Shown here piece by piece: positions 9,664 to 17,154 of a DNA stretch of 64,000 nt (positions are counted from its first letter, which is position 1; each line of letters begins with the position of its first letter). The stretch comes from Undibacterium pigrum (GTDB lineage Bacteria; Pseudomonadota; Gammaproteobacteria; Burkholderiales; Burkholderiaceae_D). The notes beneath the pieces are model-generated. The model was given only the letters and a program-made list of their open reading frames with translations. It did not search any database and was not told the origin of the DNA. The translations under genes were made by a program, and so were the position numbers. The DNA is taken from NCBI RefSeq assembly GCF_003201815.1, contig NZ_QJKB01000009.1:62001-126000 (forward strand). Direction: 5' to 3'.

Positions 9664-10176
9664 TTGACGAACAATAACGCTTACAGCGCAGAAGATGACG
9701 CACCTCAGGAAGAGGACACTAAAATCCACGAGCCTCGTTTATGGCGCGACAAAGGCTGGACTGCACAAGTCATCAAAAACGATGATGATGAGGGCTGGGC
9801 CGTCGCCATGATCAAGGATGGTGAACCAGAACCTGCCCTGGTTGGCCCATGGACCATGGGGCGTGATAAAAAAAATCCCAAGCCGCTGGATGCAAATGCC
9901 TTTGGGACGCTGGTAAAAACTGCGTCTGAAGTGATACGCCGTCATGAGCAGCAATTGCATGCGACTCTGCACAAGAGCCTGATGGTGGCAACTGAAGATG
10001 CTGATTACAAAATCCTGCTCGACATCGTCCCTGACGAAGATGATCCCTATGCATGGCTGAGTGCACAAGATGCTGGCAACACCGAAATAGCCAGGGTCAG
10101 GGTAGCCCCTAACTATAAACTGAACCAGCAAAATGCCAGGGCGTGGATAGCAGATGATTTTCGACGTCCAGACTAA
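9664..10176 (+). CDS. Conserved hypothetical acidic protein
   Basis: The protein has 170 residues and starts at TTG with a good AGGAG site eight bases upstream. It is soluble and rich in Asp/Glu, especially in the first 25 residues. I do not recognise a domain. The body has a WTAQVIKNDDDEGWAVAMIKDGEPEPALVGPW-like region that suggests a small alpha/beta fold. It lies 38 bases after the cysteine-cluster gene and 17 before the TfoX-N gene, so the three are probably co-transcribed. Confidence 0.75.
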   Translation: MTNNNAYSAEDDAPQEEDTKIHEPRLWRDKGWTAQVIKNDDDEGWAVAMIKDGEPEPALVGPWTMGRDKKNPKPLDANAFGTLVKTASEVIRRHEQQLHATLHKSLMVATEDADYKILLDIVPDEDDPYAWLSAQDAGNTEIARVRVAPNYKLNQQNARAWIADDFRRPD

Positions 10177-10193
10177 TTTCCCGGGATAAGATC

Positions 10194-10559
10194 ATGGCCT
10201 CACACGCAAGTTTTGTTGAATTTATACTTGACCAGTTAAATGCATGCGACGAGGTGATCGCAAAAAAAATGTTTGGCGAGTATGCCTTATACATGTCAGG
10301 GAAAATGTTTGCGCTGATATGTGATGACCAGCTATTCATCAAACCAACAGCAGCGGGACGGAAACTGCTGGAAACGATCACTGAGGCCCCGCCCTACCCG
10401 CAGGCCAAGCCATGGTATCTGATCGATAGTGAATTACTGGAAGACCGCGATGCCTTGAGTAATCTGGCACGCGCAACAGCGGCAGCCTTGCCGCTACCCA
10501 AAATAAAAGAAAAGAAAGCTGCGAAAAAGCGAAGCACTACTGAGCTGCAACATTCGTAA
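10194..10559 (+). CDS. TfoX/Sxy N-terminal domain protein
   Basis: The 121 residues match the TfoX N-terminal domain (FVEFILDQL, KKMFGEYALYMSGKMFALICDDQLFIK, PYPQAKPW), with a short Lys/Ala-rich tail. Full TfoX/Sxy proteins activate competence genes, but stand-alone N-domains such as this are common and mostly uncharacterised, so a competence role is not implied. It is the last gene of a probable three-gene run. Confidence 0.88.
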   Translation: MASHASFVEFILDQLNACDEVIAKKMFGEYALYMSGKMFALICDDQLFIKPTAAGRKLLETITEAPPYPQAKPWYLIDSELLEDRDALSNLARATAAALPLPKIKEKKAAKKRSTTELQHS

Positions 10560-10594
10560 CAGACTGTCCCAGGATGTTTATTAATGGCGTTGAT

Positions 10595-10620
10595 GAAAAA
10601 AATCCGCTCATCAACGCCAG
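10595..10620. terminator. Hairpin after the TfoX-N gene
   Basis: TGGCGTTGATGA (from about 10583) and TCATCAACGCCA (ending at about 10620) can pair around an AAAAATCCGC loop. It sits between the convergent TfoX-N and outer-membrane barrel genes and is a plausible bidirectional terminator. Confidence 0.5.
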
Positions 10621-10628
10621 ATATTTAT

Positions 10629-11201
10629 TTAAAAATTGTATTGCAGACCAGCGGACAAATTACTGCTTGAGGTCCCGCCATTCGAAAACGTATGTGGATT
10701 GTATTTCTCGAATTCTGCACGAACTGCAAGATTAGGATTGATCTTGTAACTCACACCCACACCGTACAAGGCATTGTTACGCGAATATGAAGCAGTATAT
10801 CCAGGCAAACCAGAAGTATCGTATGAAGTTTCCGTCTTCAGTCGTGCAATGCCCAACTTGGCAAAACCGGAAAACACCTCAGTAAATTCATGATTGTAGA
10901 CACCTGCGAGGCTCAAGCCAGTCTTCTTTTGTTCACTATGTCCAAGTGCCAGGCCTGAGTTGATTGACGTTTTGCCTGAAGAGAAATAACTGCTTTCCAC
11001 AGCAAAATGTTTGTCTATGTTATAGCCACCAAACACCTTGAAGCTGGTGGATTTGGAATCGCAAGTAGTGCTGTAATTACAGTAATTGGCTGTATCGTTC
11101 TGCCCAACAGAGCCGCCGAGATAAGCTTGAGCGGAAGCGAAGGAACTGGCAAGCATGCCTGCCGTCGCGCAAAGCAAAATGGGAATTTTCTTAATCAACA
11201 T
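10629..11201 (-). CDS. Small outer-membrane beta-barrel protein
   Basis: From the ATG at 11201 (AAGGAT upstream) it is 190 residues with a signal peptide (MLIKKIPILLCATAGMLASSFASAQA). The mature part begins AYLGGSVGQND and alternates like an eight-stranded OmpA/OmpX-type barrel, ending in LSAGLQYNF with the C-terminal aromatic residue needed for outer-membrane assembly. Two Cys (NYCNYSTTCDS) may form a disulfide in the first loop. The frame extends further upstream, but that stretch is not signal-like. Function: structural or adhesin-like; not determined. Confidence 0.88.
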   Translation of the reverse strand: MLIKKIPILLCATAGMLASSFASAQAYLGGSVGQNDTANYCNYSTTCDSKSTSFKVFGGYNIDKHFAVESSYFSSGKTSINSGLALGHSEQKKTGLSLAGVYNHEFTEVFSGFAKLGIARLKTETSYDTSGLPGYTASYSRNNALYGVGVSYKINPNLAVRAEFEKYNPHTFSNGGTSSSNLSAGLQYNF

Positions 11202-11606
11202 AATAAGCAATCCTTTGATTATGTGTCTGAACTGAATCAGGAAATCGGCCCTGGGCATAACAACTCGGTCAATTGGAAGCACATGCTTTATTGCCAAGGG
11301 GATAAGATGCAGCGTATAGAATTTATACAAAAAGGAAATTGAAAATGTACAAGTCCCGCTTGACTGACCTGTCGGGATTGCTTGAATAGACTTTTGCCAT
11401 GGAAGCAAAAATTTGAAGCCGTGAATACATACTTCATATTGAAAAGATGTGTTGAGGCGAATCCTGAAACAGGTCGTCCTTACATCACCACTGAGAAAAT
11501 GACTTTGTATTAGGTTTTTTATTACAACCTTGCTTCACAATGACTACATCACCGCAATGCTTTGTGAAGGTCGTAAATAGTTGAGATATGTCAATTGCTA
11601 TCAGCA
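11202..11606. other. Intergenic region, promoter of the outer-membrane barrel gene
   Basis: About 400 bases without a supported gene. The part next to 11201 must carry the barrel gene's promoter and leader. Beyond the usual A/T richness I see no clear operator, RNA gene or repeat. Confidence 0.5.
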
Positions 11607-12242
11607 TCAGGGGGACATGGCACGCTTGACGTCACCTATGGACGTACCATGAACCCTGGTGTAGCCAAACCAGGTGGCAGGATAGCCGGGTATCTCCATG
11701 ACTCTGGTCATTTGATTGAATTCACCACTTTTTTCTACATCGATATCAACAAAATCAATCTGGCTATCTTTAAAGTCTGTGCGTAATTGCGCACAGGATG
11801 GGCACCAGTCCGTGCCATACAAGGCGACCTTGGGCTTGCCATCTGCCTGGAAGTGTTTCTTGAAATACGTCCGCTCTGCCTGGGTGAAATATTGATCGCC
11901 AAAATTCTGGCCCAGGGCGGCAATCATGTCCCATTTGGAATTGCCCATGATTTTTTCATTGCCTATCAGGGTGACAGGTAATTGCCCACTACTGTATTTT
12001 TTCCAGAGTTTGGTATTACTATCATTGTCATCTTCAAGAACGACCTGCTTTTCCTCAAAAGGAACGCCGCGTTCACGCAAGAAGCGCACACTGATCTGGC
12101 AATGTTCGCCGCATTGCGGGGCAGTAAACAAGACCACCGTGGGACTACCTGTCTTATCGAAAGAAATATCATTCTTTCCATATCCCTTTTTCCAATACCA
12201 GGCAGCGCCGACGATCAATAATAAAACCAGTAAATTACGCAT
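11607..12242 (-). CDS. Membrane-anchored tandem glutaredoxin-like protein
   Basis: The start at 12242 (GGGAAAG upstream) gives 211 residues: one N-terminal membrane helix (MRNLLVLLLIVGAAWYWKK), then two glutaredoxin/thioredoxin-like domains. The first has an unusual C-G-E-H-C spacing (APQCGEHC) and the second a classic CPSC (TDWCPSC) followed by FVDIDVEK. A thiol-disulfide or electron-transfer role at the membrane is inferred. Its start codon abuts the start codon of the gene on the other strand. Confidence 0.82.
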   Translation of the reverse strand: MRNLLVLLLIVGAAWYWKKGYGKNDISFDKTGSPTVVLFTAPQCGEHCQISVRFLRERGVPFEEKQVVLEDDNDSNTKLWKKYSSGQLPVTLIGNEKIMGNSKWDMIAALGQNFGDQYFTQAERTYFKKHFQADGKPKVALYGTDWCPSCAQLRTDFKDSQIDFVDIDVEKSGEFNQMTRVMEIPGYPATWFGYTRVHGTSIGDVKRAMSP

Positions 12243-13100
12243 GTGACACTTTCCCAAAAACTGTTAGTCAACATCATTTTTGACACCATACTTGAGCCGC
12301 GTAAATTTGTCGCCAATACTGAAGTATGGTTCACAGCCTTGAAATTTGACGATACGGCATCAGATAAGGACACAATCGAGCTTGTCACCGGAGAAAAGAT
12401 GGCGTTTGACCCACTCAATCTGAAAAAGGCATCCGTTAATTTTGAAGAAAGCCTTGCCCGTGTCATTGATGAACGGGTGGCACCACTGGTGGACAGGTCT
12501 ATCCATCAAGTCAGTAATGAATTATCGGAAGTCATACGTCAGGCTGGTGAACAGGTAGACAGGAATATCGCCCTGCTGTCTGATGAGATTCATAGCCAGC
12601 GCAGTATGACCAAGGATGATATCAAGGAACTTATTGATTATTCCACGGTACAGATAGGCGCTGCGATAGACCAGCGTATTCTTGCCATCAAACATGAAAC
12701 TTCGACCCTTATTAATGAGAAGGTAGATTTACTGAAATGCGAACTGGAAGATGCTGCTGTTGCCAGCCGCAAATCCATGTATGCGAATGTTGCCATCTCG
12801 ATTGCAGCGGCGGTGCTCATGGCGCTTGTCGGTCTGGTTTATAAAAAGATATCACTGGGAGAAGTCAATCTGTTGAATGTCTTCAGGGTCACTTTACTGT
12901 CTTGCGCGACGTTTACCTTTGTCTTGTCCATGCTGAAATTCATACAGCGCTGGCGTAGCATGAAGCGGGTTAAAAAAGGGGTCACCACGGTCGCCATCGG
13001 TTACATGGGTATCTTGCGCCCGAACGGGGCAACTGGTTTGTTCTTGCTCAGCATCTGCTTGCTGGCAGCCTGGACCTGGCTGTATCTGGGGAAAATTTAG
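12243..13100 (+). CDS. Hypothetical membrane protein with long helical N-terminal domain
   Basis: The protein has 285 residues from a GTG start; the only stop upstream in frame is at 12231-12233, and no better start exists before residue 52. Residues 60-180 look like an amphipathic helical or coiled-coil region rich in Glu/Asp/Ser (RVIDERVAPLVDRSIHQVSNE). Three hydrophobic segments follow, near 187-205, 217-240 and 262-283. I recognise no family. Its start lies back to back with the glutaredoxin-like gene. Confidence 0.7.
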   Translation: MTLSQKLLVNIIFDTILEPRKFVANTEVWFTALKFDDTASDKDTIELVTGEKMAFDPLNLKKASVNFEESLARVIDERVAPLVDRSIHQVSNELSEVIRQAGEQVDRNIALLSDEIHSQRSMTKDDIKELIDYSTVQIGAAIDQRILAIKHETSTLINEKVDLLKCELEDAAVASRKSMYANVAISIAAAVLMALVGLVYKKISLGEVNLLNVFRVTLLSCATFTFVLSMLKFIQRWRSMKRVKKGVTTVAIGYMGILRPNGATGLFLLSICLLAAWTWLYLGKI

Positions 13101-13304
13101 AGCTACAGCATCAGGGCATGTTGCCATATTGCGACCCGGCAACAGGGTTTGTAAATTAGGCGTACAATTTAAAGCATATGCACTGCACAAATATCGATGA
13201 ACTTTTTATGTTGACAGGCATCACAACATAAAGAGCCCATCCGGTTCGATTGCCTCGTTCTGCTTTAATTTCCCCGGCGCACGCCCTGCGCCTAGCCCTG
13301 ATCC

Positions 13305-14558
13305 ATGCAAACCAAGAAATTCAACCCTGTATTCAATTCCTATCTGATTTACATAGGTGTCGCCATTGCCTCTGGTGGCGTTGCCTTGTATACCCCCATC
13401 ATCGTCTCTGAAACAGGCAAGGCTTTTTCCGGTTTTTGGGCGGCATCGATCTTGTTTGGCTTGAATCTCGGGCGCGTACTTGGTTCCTACATGGGCGTCA
13501 GGTTTTCCCGCATGGCCAATCACCCACTGGCAATTACTGGCAATATCCTGCTGGAAGGCATAGCCCTGTATTTTATGGCTTATTTACAACAGGCGTGGGC
13601 ATTGGCCTTGTTTGCTTTATTGGCGGGCCTGGGTAGTGGCTTGTCCTTTCCTGGCTTGAAAAATTATTTATTGAAGCTCAAGGGTCTGGATCAGACCTCC
13701 CTGTTCAGCAAGCTGGCATTTGCGATTCGCATGGGCCTGGTTGGTGGTTACCTGACAGCCAGCTTTGTCCCGCATGATCAATTGAAGCTGGTGTTTTTAA
13801 TCGTCTTCATCACTTTTATTTTGTATGGCTTATTCATGTTGATTGCCATGCGTGCCATCAGCGAAAATGAAGAGATTGATTTGGCAGAAGAGCAAAAAGC
13901 ACTTTCTGATCAAACTGCGCAAACTGCCCTGACTGGCAATGAAGCGCAAGGCAAACCGGTAGAATTGCCATTGATGTTTTACCTGTCAAATTCTGTCTTC
14001 TGGTGTTTTGCCGTGCAGCCTATGATAGGTTTCAGTTTGCACATCCCCAAATTCACGCCTGAGATACCGGTCTCCACACCATTCTGGCTGGCCGCTCTGG
14101 TCATCATTTTTTTCCAGATCCCCATCTCCAAACGGGCCGTGCGTACCCTCGACCATTTCCGTTTTTTAAAGATAGGTTACGCCTGCCTGTTTCTCAGTTT
14201 TGCCATCATGGTGGTATTTACCCATAGTGCGGTCGCAGTCATCATCTCGGCTATCTTGCTGTCCTTTGGCCAGGTGTTTTATGGTCCCTCGCTGGATGTA
14301 CTGGTGGCACGCTTTGCCAATAAATCTGCTGCAGATACGGGCAGGCTGATGTCGCAACAAATGTTTTATCAAAGCATGGGTACCATGGTAGGCAGCCTGG
14401 CAGGTGGCGTGCTGTTTGATATGGCCCAGAGCATGAAGATGCCAGGACTGAACTGGTTCATGCTGGCGGCAGCCAGCCTGGCAATGATGGCGCTGAGCAA
14501 GAAAAAAATCCCTGAGCTTTATTACAATGCAGGCCAGAAAGTAGCAAGTATCAGCTAG
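13305..14558 (+). CDS. MFS transporter
   Basis: 417 residues with about twelve hydrophobic helices in two halves separated by a hydrophilic loop (about 185-220), the layout of a major facilitator. The segment GLNLGRVLGSYMGVRFSRMANHP fits the loop after helix 2. The substrate cannot be told. It stands as a single gene with a strong terminator after it. Confidence 0.88.
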   Translation: MQTKKFNPVFNSYLIYIGVAIASGGVALYTPIIVSETGKAFSGFWAASILFGLNLGRVLGSYMGVRFSRMANHPLAITGNILLEGIALYFMAYLQQAWALALFALLAGLGSGLSFPGLKNYLLKLKGLDQTSLFSKLAFAIRMGLVGGYLTASFVPHDQLKLVFLIVFITFILYGLFMLIAMRAISENEEIDLAEEQKALSDQTAQTALTGNEAQGKPVELPLMFYLSNSVFWCFAVQPMIGFSLHIPKFTPEIPVSTPFWLAALVIIFFQIPISKRAVRTLDHFRFLKIGYACLFLSFAIMVVFTHSAVAVIISAILLSFGQVFYGPSLDVLVARFANKSAADTGRLMSQQMFYQSMGTMVGSLAGGVLFDMAQSMKMPGLNWFMLAAASLAMMALSKKKIPELYYNAGQKVASIS

Positions 14559-14599
14559 CATCAATCAGCATGATCTAGCGTCAGCTAACACCTGATTTT

Positions 14600-14630
14600 A
14601 CCGGAAGCCAGTCCTGGCTTCCGGTTTCTT
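14600..14630 (+). terminator. Rho-independent terminator of the MFS gene
   Basis: A perfect 13-bp stem, ACCGGAAGCCAG / CTGGCTTCCGGT with a two-base loop, is followed by TTCTT. Confidence 0.8.
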
Positions 14631-14790
14631 CATCAAGCAACATCAAAAGCCACTGCCAAGGCATCCGGTTCCGGATACCAACGCTTTTTCGCTCGTATCG
14701 TCATATCTGACATCAATCCCCCGCAATTTCCCCTGTGCAATTGACATAGTCGCGCCGCAACACTTTTCAAAAACACAAAGTTAAATATTG

Positions 14791-14826
14791 AAAATACAAT
14801 TTTTATGTTGTATTTTTTATTATACT
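14791..14826 (+). promoter_or_regulatory. AT-rich promoter region with inverted repeat before the flavoenzyme operon
   Basis: AAAATACAA (14791-14799) and TTGTATTTT (14808-14816) form a perfect inverted repeat with an 8-base spacer, and a -10-like TATACT stands at 14821-14826. The stretch 14631-14948 has no gene. The repeat is a candidate operator for the three genes that follow. Confidence 0.5.
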
Positions 14827-14948
14827 ATTCAGCAAGCAAAATTAGCTCAGGGATTGCCTCATCTGTCTTCTGACAGGCAAGAGAGCTTTTGACTGCAAGT
14901 TCGTTCATCAGATTTTTTCCATGTAACACCTACACTAAGGATCTTGAA

Positions 14949-15785
14949 ATGACTTCCTATTCACCCAGGCGTGCAGCACCCCCAGGTAATCTTGACTCAA
15001 CTCCATTAGGGCTGCTTGCCGAACTGGAAGGTACCTGGTCAGGACGTGGCTTCAATCTGATTGCCGTTCCCAACAAGCAAAACAATACGGCGTTTCGCCT
15101 TATGCTGAATGCGACAGCAGAGCGCATACAATTCACCGCCATAGGTGGTGTGGTTCCCAACCGCGGTTCTGTCCAGGATGATATTGGTATTTTTGGCCTG
15201 ACTTATCTGCAACAGGTCAACGATGCCACGACCATGGAAGGTCTGCACATAGAACCTGGTCTCTGGTTGAATGTACCTGCCACCAGCAATCCCAAAGCGG
15301 GTCCCAGTATCGTCAGGCAATCGACGATTCCACACGGCGACTCTTTGCTGGCACAGGGAACAGCTTTTAAAGTCGCAGGCGGGCCGCAAATTGCCGCTGT
15401 CAGCTCCAAACCTACCGGCCCTGGCATGGCACATGTGCCATTAGGGTATCTTGATCCCTATCTGCATTCCAATCTGCCACCAGGCATGAAGCAAAGCTAT
15501 GTGGCCAATATGAACCAGGCTTTGACAGATGCGATACAGGGGCAAAAGATAGTCAATACCACGGTGCTGACTGTCACCTCGATACCAGTGGGTGGCATCG
15601 TCAACATCCCCTTCCTGACTGCGAATGCCAATCCAACCAGGCTGGACGCGATTTTCTGGATAGAAACGGTAGAACGTCCAGACGGTACGCAGTTCGTACA
15701 ACTGCAATACACGCAAACCGTGATACTGAATTTCCTCAACATAGACTGGCCGCATATTTCAGTCGGAACAATGATACGTACCTGA
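14949..15785 (+). CDS. Heme-binding-like beta-barrel protein, first gene of a flavoenzyme operon
   Basis: The ATG at 14949 with AAGGA upstream gives 278 residues; the frame opens earlier at 14889 but without a ribosome site. The N-terminal half (LLAELEGTWSGRGFNLIAVP..., GIFGLTYLQQVND, LHIEPGLWLNVPATSNP) resembles nitrobindin/lipocalin-like heme-binding barrel proteins, from memory of the family. There is no signal peptide. It is followed 90 bases later by two FAD enzymes in the same direction. The role is unknown; heme binding is not proven, and a conserved histidine ligand cannot be assigned by eye. Confidence 0.7.
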   Translation: MTSYSPRRAAPPGNLDSTPLGLLAELEGTWSGRGFNLIAVPNKQNNTAFRLMLNATAERIQFTAIGGVVPNRGSVQDDIGIFGLTYLQQVNDATTMEGLHIEPGLWLNVPATSNPKAGPSIVRQSTIPHGDSLLAQGTAFKVAGGPQIAAVSSKPTGPGMAHVPLGYLDPYLHSNLPPGMKQSYVANMNQALTDAIQGQKIVNTTVLTVTSIPVGGIVNIPFLTANANPTRLDAIFWIETVERPDGTQFVQLQYTQTVILNFLNIDWPHISVGTMIRT

Positions 15786-15875
15786 ATCATATCCGCTGCA
15801 GACATGAGGAAGATGGACACGACCGGCACCACACGTGACAACTGAAATTACAGTGAGAGAAGTGAGAGCAAGCAA

Positions 15876-17069
15876 ATGGACAATGAAAATCATTTTGATG
15901 TCGTCGTCATCGGTGGTGGCCCCATGGGTCTGTCCACCGCCTATCACTTGAGTAAAAGAAAAGCCAGGACCCTGGTGCTCGAGCAATTTACTTTCATTAA
16001 CCAGTTAGGCAGCTCTGCCGGCGTGTCGCGCCAGTTCCGCATTCCCTATCCCGATGAATACATGGTGAAACTGGTCAAGCAATCAATCCCATACTGGGAT
16101 GAATTGCAAAGCCTGACACCCGTACCCTTGATGGATGAAGTCGGCACTCTGTGGTTTGGCGACCCTGACGTGCATTCCACCGAGGGTAATATACGGGAGG
16201 CGGAACTGGCATTAAAGGCGCAGGATGTGCCCTATGCCAAGGTAAGCGCAGCAGAACTGGAAAGCAAATATCACTTCAAGGATTTGCCATCCACGTATAC
16301 AGGTTTGTTCCAACCGCAGGGGGCCAGCATAGATTTGAAAGCGACCCAGCAGACCCTGTATAACTGGAACCGCAGATCTGGCTATGTGACACTGAAAGAA
16401 GAAGCACCGGTCACAAAAATTGAGCACCGTCATGAGCAGTTTGAGATTACTACTCCCGTTGGCAATTTCACTGCAAAAAAACTGGTGCTGGTGCCTGGTC
16501 CTTATGCAGATGCGGTGTTCAAACTGCTCAAGTTCCAGGTAGCGGCCACTTACTGGAATATGGCTTCTGCCTTTTATAAAAAAACAGATCCGCGCATACA
16601 ATATCCCACCTGGTTTGTATTCCAGAATCCTGTTGGCGACAATGGCAACCAGTTTTATGGTTTCCCTGAAGTGAGCTGGAATTATCCTGGCTATGTGCGG
16701 GTGGCATCTGACTTTGTTATCTCTCCACTCAATTCGCCAGAACAGCGCACGCTGATCCCCAATCCTGAAGAACTGGGCTATACCGCTGCCTGGGTAAAAA
16801 ATCATATGCGCGGTCTGGACCCGGTACCGCATTACACATCTACCTGCCTGGTGGCACTGAGCAAGATCGCCAATAAAGAATTGATCGTCGACTTTGCACC
16901 GCCCTATGTACCAGGACACAAGGACATCGTCATCTATGCCACAGGCTGGGCAGGCAAGTTCGTACCTTTGCTGGGCAGAATCCTGGCAGACCTGAGCCTG
17001 GATGGGCATACCCCATTTGATATCTCGCACTTTGCAACAGGCATTAAATATTTCAGGCAGTTGAAGTAA
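15876..17069 (+). CDS. FAD-dependent oxidoreductase, monomeric sarcosine oxidase/N-methyl-amino-acid oxidase type
   Basis: The 397 residues carry the dinucleotide-binding motif near the start (VVVIGGGPMGLSTAYHLSK), the SSAGVSRQFRIPYPDEYMVKL segment typical of MSOX/MTOX enzymes, and a C-terminal ATGWAGKFVPLLGRILADL. A cysteine in TSTCLVALSKIANKELIVDFAP lies where MSOX attaches FAD covalently. Such enzymes oxidise secondary or N-methyl amines with O2, releasing H2O2 and an aldehyde or imine. The neighbouring genes suggest an amino-acid-derived substrate, but none is identified. Confidence 0.88.
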   Translation: MDNENHFDVVVIGGGPMGLSTAYHLSKRKARTLVLEQFTFINQLGSSAGVSRQFRIPYPDEYMVKLVKQSIPYWDELQSLTPVPLMDEVGTLWFGDPDVHSTEGNIREAELALKAQDVPYAKVSAAELESKYHFKDLPSTYTGLFQPQGASIDLKATQQTLYNWNRRSGYVTLKEEAPVTKIEHRHEQFEITTPVGNFTAKKLVLVPGPYADAVFKLLKFQVAATYWNMASAFYKKTDPRIQYPTWFVFQNPVGDNGNQFYGFPEVSWNYPGYVRVASDFVISPLNSPEQRTLIPNPEELGYTAAWVKNHMRGLDPVPHYTSTCLVALSKIANKELIVDFAPPYVPGHKDIVIYATGWAGKFVPLLGRILADLSLDGHTPFDISHFATGIKYFRQLK

Positions 17070-17154
17070 TACAGCAGCGCCATCTGCGCAGTTGAACAAC
17101 ACGCGATGACAAGCGCTTCATGCAGTTCAAACCCAAACTTGAGTGAGCAAGATC

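Noticed and set aside
16212..17102. A 296-residue minus-strand open frame across the sarcosine-oxidase-like gene
   Set aside because: It lies entirely antisense to a gene with clear FAD motifs, and its protein has no recognisable domain or signal.
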